A stretch of DNA of 64,000 bases from Brachycybe producta (Eukaryota; Arthropoda; Diplopoda; Playtdesmida; Andrognathidae), in contig JAUPFP010000001.1 of NCBI GenBank assembly GCA_036925085.1, positions 4,535,001 through 4,599,000 of the forward strand, written 5' to 3'. Both the position numbers and the translations under genes were made by a program. Under the pieces are notes generated by a model. It saw only the letters and a list, made by a program, of their open reading frames with translations, did not search any database and was not told the origin of the DNA. Positions 1 through 10,277 of this stretch are shown here, one piece after another. Numbering within the stretch: position 1 is the first letter of the stretch; every line of letters starts with the position of its first letter.

Positions 1-121
1 TTTTAAATTGGATCAAATAAATTTATTATATATTATTATTCATTAATATAGGGACTAAAAAAATTTTAAAAATATTTTCAAACTTCAATAAAAAGTTTAT
101 TTTAAATTTTATTTTATCTTT

Positions 122-205
122 CAGGTGTAAAATGGAAAGAAACGTGATTGCATTTTAGAAACTAGAAGAATAGCTCAATCACAAAATAATTTTATGTTGA
201 TACCT
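122..205. repeat. FB-A foldback element, left-arm fragment
   Basis: Contains the FB-A signature gaaactagaag followed by tagctcaatcac and atgttgata. It runs straight into the half FB-B copy that follows, the same A-to-B junction seen near 6.28 kb. Confidence 0.6.
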
Positions 206-482
206 TTTACGCAAAATTACTTCGAAAAATCTCCGCAAAGAATGCTAGCATCGTTTTTCTATTGAGCCCATAGACCCGATGTTAAAGAAAAAACGTTAAT
301 TTTTAAAATAGATAGTCGCGGCGGCAATATGTTCATTTTTCATATTTAAAGTTGTCCAATTGTGATGGTTCAAAGTGCAATGTGTACCTTAAATATAAGC
401 TGATCTAGTGATAGAATGACAAAAAATTGGTAAGTGTTTTTCTATTTTTAAAAACTATTTCAAAATCGCGAATTTCTAACTA
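206..482. repeat. FB-B giant palindrome, single arm only
   Basis: This stretch matches the left arm of the FB-B copy at 6.3 kb almost base for base: gcaaaattacttcgaaaa, the gctagcatcg block, cccgatgttaaag, gcggcggcaatatg and gcgaatttctaac. The second arm is missing and unrelated AT-rich DNA follows, so this is a half element. Confidence 0.75.
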
Positions 483-848
483 AATTTAATAAGAATTGAA
501 GCGCGATTTAAACCACTGATTTAAATTAATCCAGCCAGCTTTCTTCATTTCGAAATCGTTAAAAATAAACTTTTATAACGATATTTAAACAAAGTGTATT
601 TTTAGGAAGTTTCAATAATTTTCTTTTATCAACTTCTTTATAATAAAATTTCATCACATGTTATGACAATGATAATAATAAATTATGCTATTGTTATCGA
701 CTTTAAATTAAGTGGAATTTTGAAACGTTTGAACAACCAACGATAAAATTATCAAGAATTACAATTTTTGAAGTTTGTAAATCATTTTTTTTAGTAATTT
801 TTACTAATCGATTTAAATCGAATCGATTTGATTTAAATTATTTTTATA
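483..848. other. AT-rich spacer, nothing recognised
   Basis: No open frame, hairpin or repeat family recognised here. It includes a short run of alternating AATCGATTT words (about 805-835). Confidence 0.5.
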
Positions 849-1084
849 CAGTAAAACCTGGATAAAACGGACCCTTAGTAAAAACAAAAACCTGGCTAAA
901 TGGGGGAGAAAAAAAATAATCTGGGAACTTAACATAATGTGTTTTACGCTTGCGTTTTGTTTGCGTTTGCGTTTCACGTTTGCATTTCACGTTTGCGTTT
1001 TACGTACCTCTATAAAACGGAAAACTGCTAGAACGAAAATAATTGTCTAGAACAATAGGATTCCGTTTTATCCAGGTTTTATTA
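849..1084. mobile_element. Pogo/Tigger-like MITE
   Basis: Near-perfect terminal inverted repeats are present: the left begins cagtaaaacctggataaaac and the right end is its complement (to about 1084). CAGT-AACCT tips next to TA are typical of the pogo/Tigger group. The ~235 bp element has no coding capacity. Its interior has a 12-base repeat of the gcgtttcacgtt type at 950-1005. Confidence 0.65.
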
Positions 1085-1149
1085 ATTTTCATTTTACATA
1101 TAAATTTTAGTTTAATTGAGTTTAAAATTTAGGCCTGAATAATGTAGCC

Positions 1150-1600
1150 AATGAACTTCAAGCTTGAACCCTCAGAACAGGGTTCCAATATAAAGAAAAC
1201 CCCTATTTTAATGAAAATACTTTATTTGAACATAACAGTAATTTATGTTAGAAACTTGTTCCGAGGCTTAAAGTTGACGATCAAGGGCTAAGTCTCCTTC
1301 TTGAATTTGCACCTTAAATGAGGGTACAATTGAGTACAAAAATAACATCATGTCCAGTGTAGGTACAAGTTTGAACCCTCAGAACAGGCTTCCAATGTAA
1401 ACCCATATTTAAATGTAAATCTTAGAAAATACAGTAATTTATTTATGTTAGAATCTTGTTCAGAGGCTTAAAGTGGATGATCAAGGGCTAAGTTTCCTTC
1501 TTGAATTTGCACCTTAAATAAGAGTACAATTGAGTACAGAAATAACATCATTAGGGTACAAGTTCAAGATTCTTTCTTGAAGTTGTGCCTTAATGATGGA
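1150..1600. repeat. ~207 bp tandem duplication
   Basis: ttgaaccctcagaacagg occurs at 1164 and again at 1371. The following 200 bases repeat with about 85-90% identity, including atcaagggctaag and cttgaatttgcacctta. A third, internally deleted partial unit follows near 1560. No coding frame is conserved between units. Confidence 0.75.
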
Positions 1601-2417
1601 ACAAAAAATAATATCAAAGGTTGCAATTTATTGTCATTCAATTATGTTGTTATAAAAATTATAAAATTATACAATTATTGATATCACAACTATTTTCTTC
1701 CATTGTCTTTTTTTTTGTTCTAACTATACAAATTCTAGTCTTCTTTTATCAATCAGTTTGATTGATTGATTGATTGACAATTGCTTTCAATTACAATTTA
1801 AGATTTACACTGACATGAGGCGGCCTCCTGACACATTTGAGTGTCCTCCTCCTCCTCAAACTGAAATTAATCTCCAACCAACCCCCCCCCCCCCCCTCAG
1901 CTCCCTAACCTCCATCAATTTACTAGATTAAATTTATTAAATTGAAATGTTTAATGCACTTTAAGTTTAAATATTAAAATATTAAATTAAATTAAATACT
2001 CACCAGTAGCAATGGAGAAAAAAAAAGCACTTAAGATTATTTTTGATTAAAATTAATCTCCAGTCACTGTATTATTATGATGAATTATATTACTAATAAA
2101 TATATAATTTAAAATTGTATATTTTTCACTATTATGAATAATTTGAAATTTAACTGTTTTCAGGTAAAGAAGAATTAAATTCAGATTTTTTTTAAACCAA
2201 AAATTCTCAACAATTGCTGTATTTTGTAAGATGATAAAAATTATAACCTCCAAAATGAAACCTTGTCCATTCTAGTCTTGAAAAAAAAAACTGATTGCAA
2301 AAATCAATATTGCAATGCAGTCAAAATAGCCTACATTGCGATGACGTCATGCTGTTTTATTTATTTTAAATAAAGAAAACGCCCTCTAGCGGCAATTTGG
2401 CCAAAAAAATTATGATA
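1601..2417. other. Spacer with C-tract, CRE and CTCF-like motif
   Basis: Mostly AT-rich sequence. It holds a 15-base C run (1882-1896), a GGAGG/CCTCC-rich stretch near 1845, TGACGTCA at 2342-2349 and a CTCF-like word at 2379-2396. A chance 66-codon frame on the minus strand (2053-2253) is AT-rich with no protein features. Confidence 0.5.
2379..2396 (-). promoter_or_regulatory. CTCF-like motif
   Basis: On the minus strand this reads GCCGCTAGAGGGCG, which fits the bilaterian CTCF core (C-C-A/G-C-N-A-G-A/G-G/T-G-G-C-G) at nearly all positions. This is sequence matching only. Confidence 0.35.
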
Positions 2418-3170
2418 ACATCAGTCAACACAATGGAATTTTACCAATATATAAATAGAAAAATTATAGCCTCTCACGAGGAAGAGGAGGAGGAGGCTAG
2501 AAATAAATTAAATGTAGGGTGAAATAATTCAAAATATGGAAATGAAGGATAACAATGGAATACAATTTGTGATTATTATTCTACTTTTCAAAATAAAACA
2601 TTAAACAGGAAGATTGGAAGTGTTTTAAAAACTAGAAAAGTAAAGAAATCACTTAAAGACATTTTCTTTTAAAATAAACTTTCTTTTGGCAATTTGAAAA
2701 TAATGCCTTAAAAAAGTTCTCTAGAAACTAGAAGAGTAAATCACGAATTCTGCTCAGGAGCAAAATTAAGAAAAAAACTAGAAAGTGATTTAGAGACTAG
2801 AAGGGTAGCTTTTAATCACAATGAAATTTTACCAACACGTAAATAGGAAAATAGCCTCTTAGGAGGAGGCTATGAATAAATTAAATGTAGGGTGGAAAAA
2901 TTCAAAATATGCAAATTAAAGATAACAATGGAATAAAATTGTTTTAAAAACTAGAAAAGTAAAGAAATCCCTTAAAGTCATTTTCATTTAAAATAAACTT
3001 TCTATGACAATTTGAAGAAAAAAAAATGTTCGCTAGAAACTAGAAGTGTAAATAACCTAGGATGGTTTATGAACAGATGATTTTTCAATTCTGATTATTC
3101 TGTCTTTCAGGAGCAACATTTTTTTTTTCAGGAGAAACGAGAAAGTGTTTTAAAGACTAGAAGGGTAGCT
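2418..3170. repeat. Composite FB-A-related unit, two tandem copies
   Basis: A ~390 bp unit starts at about 2429 and again at about 2818. Each copy holds an 'aattttaccaa' block, a tagcctct hairpin with a GGAGGAGG stretch, a 'taaattaaatgtagggtg' block, and several gaaactagaag signatures in alternating variants (gaaaag, gaagag, gaaggg). A third copy is at 41.3-42.0 kb, so the composite moves or duplicates as a block. Confidence 0.75.
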
Positions 3171-3385
3171 TTTAATCAGTTAAAGATATTTTCAGGTTGA
3201 TATCTTTCAAAATATACTTTGAATAAACATAAATTCAAACAAATTGTTTGCTTAAACTCAAATAAAAAGATAATTTTGAAAGATATAAAACATGAAAATA
3301 TTCTGAAGTGATTGCGCTACCTTTCTAGTTTATAAACCACATTCAAGTTTCTCTTCATTTAGCATCTGAAAAACAGAATTTGAAA
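3125..3385. repeat. FB-A foldback, near-complete
   Basis: The left arm has actagaagggtagct and gttgatatctttcaaaata. The right arm has ttttgaaagatat, catgaaaatattc and ctttctagttt in reverse order, then cattcaagtttctcttca. The two arms are inverted copies around a short AT centre. Confidence 0.75.
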
Positions 3386-3670
3386 ATGTTTTAAAAACTA
3401 GAAAAGTAAAGGAATCACTTTATGATGACATAAAAAAATAAACTTTTTATGGCAATTTGAAATTCTCTTATTTGAAAAAAAAAGTATTCTAGAAACTAGA
3501 AGAGTAAATGAAATCACTTAAAAAGAATTTTCATGTTGATAATTTTTTTTCTTCAAAATTATCGATTTTCATTTTTTTCCTTTCAAGTTGGGTCAAAAAT
3601 CAATAATTTTGAAGTTGATTTTTAAAAGTATGAACTTGAAAATTACACTTCTAGTTACTAAAAAAAAGGC
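3386..3670. repeat. FB-A variant arms
   Basis: Two further signatures (aaaaactagaaaagtaaag at about 3396 and gaaactagaagagtaaatg at about 3491) are followed by degenerate inner-arm sequence including atgttgata and its inverted partner around 3545-3650. Confidence 0.6.
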
Positions 3671-3785
3671 TTTCAAAGTTTTGTTTCAAAACACTGAATA
3701 TAACCATCAGGCCCGCCTTACAAACAAAATCCTACAAATGGGATAATCACATCTTATGATGTCACTGCTTATTATGACTGCTAAT

Positions 3786-3899
3786 TATGACTGCCATTAA
3801 GTATGGTACAGCATAATGTGACAGTCATAAAAAGACAGATCATAATCTGTCTTTTTATGACTGTCACATTATGCTGTACCATACTTAATGGCAGTCATA
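3786..3899. repeat. Perfect 55 bp-arm palindrome
   Basis: Bases 3786-3840 and 3845-3899 are exact reverse complements over 55 positions, separated by a 4-base centre (cata). The arm starts tatgactgccattaag and ends agacagat. Copies of tatgactg just outside (near 3771) suggest it grew from a small tandem/foldback element. A perfect arm this long implies recent formation or active repair. Confidence 0.95.
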
Positions 3900-4914
3900 A
3901 AAAATATGATACATAATAAACATTATGACAGTATTGGTCATAAAATGAAGTCATGTATTTTGTTCTTGTGACTGTTACAAAGTTGTTATAAGATTGTCTT
4001 ATTTTCTTACTGTAATGAACCCACAGAGTTCTAGTTACTTTTTTGGACTTGAAAGTGTAGCTTAAGGGTCATATTTTGTTGTTCTTTAGTGAACGTGACA
4101 TTTGTCACACACAAACAAAAGTTCCCCTTATCTTTCCCCCCCCCCCCCCTCTGTTATTGGCCTACGTGCAGACAGACAAATAATGCAAAATTTGCAATTC
4201 TATTAAATGGATACAAGTATTTTTTTATATATATTTTAAAATGCAAATTAAGAAGTTGAAGTTTGAGACATAAAATAAACTTATATAACAAAATTCAAAA
4301 TTATGAATTCAATCAAATTTATTTTTAATGAAAATCAACTTTTATAATTGTATTGAAGATTTAAAAAAAATATAATAAGATACACAAAGAAAATCAGCAA
4401 ATAAAAATTAATTATCACAAAAACAAAACTAGAAATTTACTGGACTATTATTTAAAACTGAAATTTCTTTAAAATTTTGAGAATTGATAATTATTAATGC
4501 TAAATTTAGGAGAAAAAAAAAACATCCAGTTTTATATATTGTAAATTTAGTGATATTTTAATATAAACTTATTAGGAAATTGTCTTATTTAAAAGTATTT
4601 GTGATTTTCACAAGAAAAAATGCAAAAACCTTCTATAAAATAAATTTTAGATATAAGAGAATGAGTGTAGCTGATTTGTTATTATTATTTTTATGATAAA
4701 ATTAATTATTTATTAATTTTATATTATTTATTTATTAATTATTTCATTAATTAATTAATTATATTATTTATTAAATGTAATTAATTATTTATTAATATAA
4801 TTTTTTTATTAAATTTAATTAATTCTTTTTTATTTAAATGAAATTTATTCTATTTTAGTTTTAAAAATGTTAATTTTATTTTGCATAAATTTCAACATAA
4901 TAATGTTATTTTAT
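3900..4914. other. AT-rich spacer, nothing recognised
   Basis: Contains a 14-base C run (4136-4149) and dense TTAATTA words (4680-4850). No supported coding or structural feature. Confidence 0.5.
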
Positions 4915-5445
4915 CACTTAGGATGGTATATGAATAGCTGATTTTCAAACTCTAAATTATTCTGTCCTTCAGAAGAGCAAAATTAATAGAAACTAGGAAG
5001 TGTTTTAGGACTAGGAAGTGATATTTTTCAAAATAAACTTTTTACAGACAAAAATTAAAAAATATCGTCTGCTTAAAGTTACGTCATTTTCAAACTCTCA
5101 TAAAAAGCTTATTTTGAAAAATATCAATATGAAAAAACTCCTTAAGTGAGAGGCGGTTTGCACTTTAAAACCACCATATGAAGAAATTAAAAATGTTTTA
5201 AAAACTAGAACGGTACAGATATCAACATGAAAATGCTATTAAATTAGTGGATTAATTTATTAAACTTTTTATAGACAAAAAATATCATCTATACTTAAAA
5301 TTGGGGCCAACAAGAAAATACGGATTAAATGATTAAGCTACCCTTCTAGTTTCTAAAACACTTTCTAGTTTCTCTTCATTTTACAACTGAAAGACAGAAT
5401 AATGAAGTGTTTGAAAGGCGCGCCATTGACACTTTAAAAGGATTT
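4915..5445. repeat. Two FB-A foldbacks in tandem
   Basis: The first copy (about 4915-5195) has ctgattttcaaactc, caaaataaactttttacag, atcgtctgcttaaagtt and the inverted arm aagcttattttgaaaa. The second (about 5196-5445) repeats the order and ends with gctacccttctagtttct and gaaagacagaataatg. The outer end ggcgcgcc-attgacactttaaaa is a variant of the usual gcgtttacactttaaaa. Confidence 0.75.
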
Positions 5446-5529
5446 GAAATTTTCAATAATTTCATTTATTATTTTAACTAAAATTTGGCACACAAAAAAA
5501 TTTCGACAAAATGACAACACGACGACACC

Positions 5530-5604
5530 AAATGTTTGATTTTCAAACATTTCGTTATTAGCCGAGAAAACAAAAACCGCAATTATTTTCCTACCAACCT
5601 AATA
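5530..5604 (-). mobile_element. Mariner terminal fragment
   Basis: Read on the minus strand from 5604, the sequence begins ttaggttggtaggaaaat and then aattgcggttttt. This is the TTAGGTTGG-type tip known from cecropia-type mariners. The same tip with about 90% identity occurs at 34.58 kb. No second end was found nearby, so this is a truncated copy. Confidence 0.65.
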
Positions 5605-6214
5605 GAAAGATGTTGCAATTTAAAACAAATTTTAAAGTTGTTTTACATCATTTAAAAATAATTAATCAAATGTTAAAAGGGGAAGGAAATTGTTTTTACC
5701 CTTCAAACATTTGAACTTTTATTGATGATTAATTTTGGTATTTATTCGTCATAATGGAACTCTACCCTTGATGATTTCATCTTTGGTTTTTATTTTAAAT
5801 TTGAACTCCATTTTGTGCTGCAATTTCAATTTTCACAATCGTCTTTTTTTTTCCTCCCTTAAATTTTAAGTACTTTTTAAAAAGTGTGTCATCTTTTGTA
5901 ACTTTGTAAAATGACCACTTGACCAGAAAATGAAACATTTAATGGCACATTGACCATTCATTGTAACCCTTTTATCGTACATTTAACTCTTTATTTTAAA
6001 AAAAACGGAACAAAAAAAACAAATAAGTTGTAATTTAAAACGGGTGCAAATTAAATCGATTCAATGGTCAAATTGTCTAAAATTACAACCATTCAAAAAA
6101 TAATTAGTTAATTACAACTTTGACGATATCATTTTAAAATATTAATTTCTGAAGTAGTCAACCTAGTCTCTATCATAATATTATTTATTAAAATAGCTTT
6201 CATCTCTGCTTATT
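5605..6214. other. AT-rich spacer, nothing recognised
   Basis: No convincing frame, repeat family or hairpin was seen in this stretch. Confidence 0.5.
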
Positions 6215-7140
6215 CAAGTCTTTTAGGAGAAAAATCAAGAAAAACTTGAAGGTGTTTTAGAAACTAGAAGGGTAGCTCAATTTCCTTAAGAGGCTACATC
6301 GCAAAATTACTTCGAAAATTCTCCGCAAAGAGCGCTAGCATCGTTTTTCTATTGAACCTATAGACCCGATGTTAAAGAAAAACCGTTAGTTTTTAAAATA
6401 ACACAGTCGCGGCGGCAATATGTTTATTTTTCATATTTAAAGTTGTTCAATTTTGCTGGTTCAAAGTTCAATGTGCACCTTAAATATATGCTGATCTAGT
6501 GATAGAATGACAAAAAATTGGTAAGTGCGGTTCTATTTTTAAAAGCTATTTCAAAATCGCGAATTTCTAACTCTTATGTTAAACTCCATAGAGTACGCCC
6601 AAATAAGAAAAAAATATCCATATTTTAATGGTAAAAATACGTAAAAATAATTTTAAAAAACCGGAAACAAATCAGCACGTGCGCCAATGTGTTGGCTTCA
6701 CTGTGGTTTAATTGTGGTTTTCTAAAATTATTTTTTAGGGATTTTTGCGAGCATTTTAATGGATGTTTTTTTTTCTTACGAGCGCGTACTCAGTGGAGTT
6801 TAACATAAAAGTTAGAGATTCGCGATTTTGAAATAGTTTTTAAAAATAGAACCGCACTTACCAATTTTTTGTCATTCTATCACTCGATCAGCATATATTT
6901 AAGGTGCGCATTGCACTTTGAACCATCAAATGTGGACAACTTTAAATATGAAAAATAAACATATTGCCGCCGCGACTGTGTATTTTAAAAATTAACGTTT
7001 TTTTCTGGGTCTATGGGCTCAATAGAAAAACGATGCTAGCGCTCTTTGCGGAGATTTATAGAAGTAATTTTGTGATGTAGCCTCTTAAGTGATTTGAGCT
7101 GAAACTTCTAATTTATAACAAACTTTCAATTTATTTTTAG
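6215..7140. repeat. Complete FB-B palindrome bounded by FB-A ends
   Basis: The outer ~60 bp on each side are FB-A (gtgttttagaaactagaagg on the left, aagtgatttgagctgaaact on the right). Inside, two ~370 bp arms are inverted copies: gctagcatcg, cccgatgttaaag, gcggcggcaatatg, gcgaatttctaac on the left and their complements on the right. The non-palindromic centre holds gcacgtgcgccaatgtg and ttggcttcactgtgg and is conserved in the 15 kb copy. No transposase frame. Confidence 0.85.
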
Positions 7141-7719
7141 TGTTGTTTGTTTTGTAATTCCGAATAATTTTCAATTTCAAGAGTTAAAAAAATTAGCTAT
7201 TTTTGTATTTTTTTATTTTCATTTTTGTTAATTTTCATTTCTTTATTGTCTAAATAGCGAATTTACAAATACAAAATTGCGATTACATTGTTTTCTATGA
7301 AAAGGGTAATAAATACAGGGTGTGTTTATTGAATGAAAACATTTTTGACTCCTTTTTCGATTAAAATCGGGAAATTAAAAATTAGACAAAAATATTAAAA
7401 AATTTAAAAAAAAAAAAATGAACATTTTTGAAAAAAATAAATAAACAGCATTAATTAATTAACATAATTACCAGTTATTCGAGATTTTTAAACGAAATTA
7501 ACTATGAATGACACATTTCTTAATCAAAGAAATTCTTTGTGAATTTAAAGTAAAATTAAATTTTTTTTTGAAAACTGGAAAATTTCACGATAATTGGAAT
7601 GAAAATAATTCAGGCGTTAAATTAGTTTCGAATGAAAACTGGAATCAAAATAGTCTTTTAAAGAAAATTCCTGAAATAAAATCCATTTTACAAGATTTTT
7701 TTTCAGCCACGAATTTTCT
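7141..7719. other. AT-rich spacer, nothing recognised
   Basis: A chance 98-codon frame crosses here and into the following repeat. It has no family resemblance and its composition matches the background. Confidence 0.5.
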
Positions 7720-8025
7720 TAAACTGACCACTTTGTGGCGCCACATAGTGCTTGTTTTAGCATACATAGGTGGTCGAAAAGTGGTCAAAACGTGGTCTGT
7801 GTAGAGTCCAATCCTAATAGCCTTGGCACACAGACATCATTTGGTGGTCGATTTAAACTGCAAAATGAAGTTGCTGGTGGTTGGGCTGTGGTTGTAATGT
7901 ATTTTTTATGTAAAGTTTCCTTAGATTCGAAGTCGTCGGGACAACCCGACTTCATTTTGCAGTTGAATAGCAGTCAAAAAAAGTGGTTTGTATGTTTCAA
8001 CCCTAAGGTTCCAGATATACAGGGT
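7720..8025. repeat. GGTCTGTG-type foldback just downstream of TMEM35A
   Basis: Two nested inverted units carry the words ccttggcacacagac, ggtggtcgatttaaactgc and, inverted, ttgcagttgaatag and gtggtttgtatg. The centre has a hairpin (cgaagtcgtcggg/cccgacttc near 7936-7955). A sister copy is at 17.0 kb. It probably lies in or near the 3' UTR of the TMEM35A-like gene. Confidence 0.6.
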
Positions 8026-8102
8026 GTGTACACATCTGTGTCTACAATAAATTTAACCAAAAATTCAAAAAAGTACTTCTGAGGTTAGATATAGTTAATA
8101 TT

Positions 8103-8389
8103 CTAATCTGTTTTAATTTGTTTGTCGTTGTGTTGGTGTTGCGAAGAAGAGGAGGAGGAGGAAGTGGACACATTTGTTTGTTCGTTATTAACGGCCACTT
8201 CAACAGCTTTTGACTCTTTTGCCGCCTTGCGCCTCACTTGCACGTATACGACCAATCGGCAAGTGAGCATGAAAGTGAATACTATGGACGGCGCCATTCT
8301 TTCGAACCGATCTCCTATGGCCTGATGAGTGTAAACGGCTCCGATCATGAGAACCAAGAGCACCACATTGGCCACCTCCTTTATGCAAC
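8103..8389 (-). CDS. TMEM35A: TMEM35A-like terminal coding exon
   Basis: The acceptor is tttgcag (AG at 8391-8390) and the phase-1 codon completes as GGT (Gly83). The exon carries membrane segments three and four, a basic stop-transfer VRRK, a polar tail with a serine run coded by imperfect AGC/TCC-type triplets, and a TAG stop at 8105-8103. No canonical AATAAA lies close behind. The first one on this strand is at 7330-7325, about 770 bases after the stop, so a long 3' UTR or a variant signal is implied. Confidence 0.88.
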
Positions 8390-10277
8390 CTGCAAACAAA
8401 TAAAAAAAAATAACAACCCCATGGTAAAATTTTCTGATTGTTTGTCAGGAGCATCATATTGAACCACTGAATCAAATAAAAAATATTGCATGTCTTTATC
8501 TCATTCCATTCTTGAGTTGTTCGACCCACAAAATCGGGGTTCCGGACACAGACACACACACATCGTTTTTTTTGCCCCTTTTCTTGCATGATCCTATATA
8601 CTTCCATTGCTCTAAAGAGCAATGGAGGTCAAAAAGAGTCCACCACAGGACCACATTATGTACGAAAATGCCCATATTGTGCCAGTGCAGAGCCATAACT
8701 AGGTCATTATTGCCCTCGTTATGGCTCTGTGCCGGTCTCGTATTGTGACATACCTGGCACGAAGACTAGAATCAGTCCACAGACAGCTTCAGTAATTCCT
8801 ACCGTTCTACGGTACCATTTCGAGGACACCTTGAAACCGAGGTTCTGAGCCAATGGAAATACTTTCGCATATTGGACAAAAGATTTTCTCTGCAACAAAA
8901 TAATTAGTTAATTAATCAGTTAATAGTTCTGTCATCAGCACGATTATTAAACAAAATTTTTGCAAAATTAAAAATTCGGTAGCTAAATTAAACACATTTA
9001 CTTGGCATTTTTTATAGCATTTTTGGCAGCCATTTGCAAAATACCCTTTCACCTTAATTTGCATATATGAAAATTAAGAAGAAAAAACTGGAGCAATATT
9101 TAACCTAAGAAGTTGAAATTGTTTTCGAAACTAGAAGAGTAAATGAAAACATTTAACAGTATTTTCATCTTCATATTATATTTTAAAATAAACTTTTTAT
9201 TATTTTTTAAAATTCACCAACAAAAAACCATTTAGTGAATAAATTACTCTTCTAGTTATTAAACCTCTTTTTAAGTTTTTCTTAAGGTAATTCCAAATTA
9301 CCTAAGAAGTTAAAATTGTTTTCGAAACTAGAAGAGTAAATGAAAACATTTAACAATATTTTCATCTTCATATTATATTTTAAAACAAACTTTTTATTAT
9401 TATTTAAAATTTAGTAAATTTAGTAAATAAATTACTCTTCTAGTATTTAAGTTTTTCTTAAGGTAATTACAAAGTGTAAATTTTTCCTAAACTTTAGTTA
9501 ATCTGTATTTCAGGAAGCAAAGTTAAAGAGAAACTAGAAGGGCCGCTAAGAATATTTTCATGTTGATTATCTTTTAAAATACACTTTTTATGTTTTGAAA
9601 ATAACACAACTTTATAAGCAGAAAATATTGTTTTAATTTTTTTTGTTTATAAAAAGTTTATTTTGAAAGATAACAAACATACAAATAACCTTAAGCGATT
9701 GCGTTACCCTTCTAGTTTTTATAATATTTTCTAGTTTCTCTTAATTCTAGCTCCAGGAGAAGAAAAAAAAAACAGAATAATCAAGAGTTCAATGATTAAA
9801 ATGAGAAAGTTATTTTCAAAATACAAAATAACAAGTTTTTTACATTTTGGCGGGTAAAATATCCATTCTCTCACTAGAGGTCGCTACTTTTAGATCAAAA
9901 TTCATTTCATTCATTGATTTTTTATGGGACCACGTGTCCTTCTCCACTCCCCTCCCACATCCTCCTCCTCCATTTTTGTTTCATTTTGTAAATTAAATCT
10001 TAAGAATTTCGTCAATTTTTCATTCGCAAATTTCAATATAATGAAGAATTTGAAAAATTAAAAATGGCGGAAAAATTAAACACAAATGTCTTAATATTTA
10101 GGGCCTAATATTCAGCCCTAATATTTCCTTTTTTTTTCTCTCTAAAAATTACCAAATTTTACTTACTAGGTCCTTGTGCATATCATGATTCAATTTGTTA
10201 GTCACCTTCATGATTCCAACAAATATAAAGAATAAACCTAATAAGACTGATAATGTTTTTAAAACAATAGACGCCAT
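8103..10277 (-). CDS. TMEM35A: TMEM35A/NACHO-like nicotinic receptor chaperone, three coding exons
   Basis: The spliced minus-strand gene joins 10277-10167, 8889-8754 and 8389-8103 into 177 residues plus TAG (human protein about 167). Both introns are GT-AG, phase 0 then phase 1. TMEM35A/NACHO is a four-pass endoplasmic reticulum protein that helps nicotinic acetylcholine receptors such as alpha7 fold and assemble. Seen here: an N-terminal hydrophobic segment (about residues 4-25) with GLFFIFVGIMK, a middle segment (about 66-82) ending in VFVPG, then KEVANVVLLVL (86-96), HQAIGD (104-109) and the fourth segment with LTCRLV (124-129). I recall the human protein having GLFFVFMGTIK, LVPG, KDVANF, HQLVGD and LTCRLL at the same places. 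The tail (138-177) is polar, with a seven-serine run and QHQH, and is probably lineage-specific. The start has a good Kozak context (aacaaaATGG). Intron 1 is 1277 bp and full of foldback repeats. The paralogue TMEM35B is the main alternative. Confidence 0.9.
8604..8729. repeat. Two short hairpins inside intron 2
   Basis: 8604-8613 pairs perfectly with 8616-8625 (ccattgctct, 2-base loop). 8688-8699 pairs perfectly with 8718-8729 (cagagccataac, 18-base loop). Both lie inside the short second intron of the TMEM35A-like gene, in sequence richer in G+C than its neighbours. They may be a small foldback insertion; I see no coding meaning. Confidence 0.6.
8754..8889 (-). CDS. TMEM35A: TMEM35A-like exon 2
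   Basis: The acceptor is ttgcag just upstream of 8889 and the donor is gtatgt from 8753. The 136 bases encode 45 codons plus one base, from RKSFVQYAKVFPLA to LILVFVP. It contains the cytosolic loop (KSFVQY matches KSYVRA of the human protein) and the second membrane segment. It is too short and unmarked to show up as a long open frame and is recognised by family similarity and splice sites. Confidence 0.88.
9085..9480. repeat. FB-A short variant, tandem pair, in TMEM35A intron 1
   Basis: Two near-identical ~200 bp units each start aagttgaaattgttttcg or aagttaaaattgttttcg, followed by aaactagaagagtaaatg, and end with the inverted tactcttctagt. They differ by few bases, indicating a recent duplication inside the intron. 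Confidence 0.7.
9515..9790. repeat. FB-A foldback in TMEM35A intron 1
   Basis: Left arm has gagaaactagaaggg and catgttgattatcttttaaaata. Right arm has gtttattttgaaagataac and gttacccttctagttttt and ends near gctccaggagaag. The intron RNA of this copy could fold into a long hairpin. Confidence 0.7.
9871..9886 (+). promoter_or_regulatory. CTCF-like motif in intron 1
   Basis: TCACTAGAGGTCGCTA resembles the CTCF core with one weak position (T for G in the GGG). It lies in intron 1 of the TMEM35A-like gene. Confidence 0.25.
10167..10277 (-). CDS. TMEM35A: TMEM35A-like exon 1 (coding part)
   Basis: This exon encodes 37 codons, MASIVLKT through MHKDL, and ends at the donor gtaagt (10166-10161), so the intron is phase 0. 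The hydrophobic stretch that starts right after the initiator fits the first membrane segment or signal anchor of the family. The MAS start and the GLFF-FxG pattern agree with vertebrate TMEM35A as I remember it. The 5' UTR boundary cannot be set from sequence alone. Confidence 0.88.

Noticed and set aside
7508-8082. 98- and 115-codon plus-strand frames next to TMEM35A
   Set aside because: They overlap each other and a foldback repeat with a sister copy at 17 kb, and show no family resemblance.
8200-8748. Frames antisense or overlapping the TMEM35A exon and intron 2
   Set aside because: They are shadows of the real exon or cross the intron hairpins; the spliced minus-strand reading explains the conservation.
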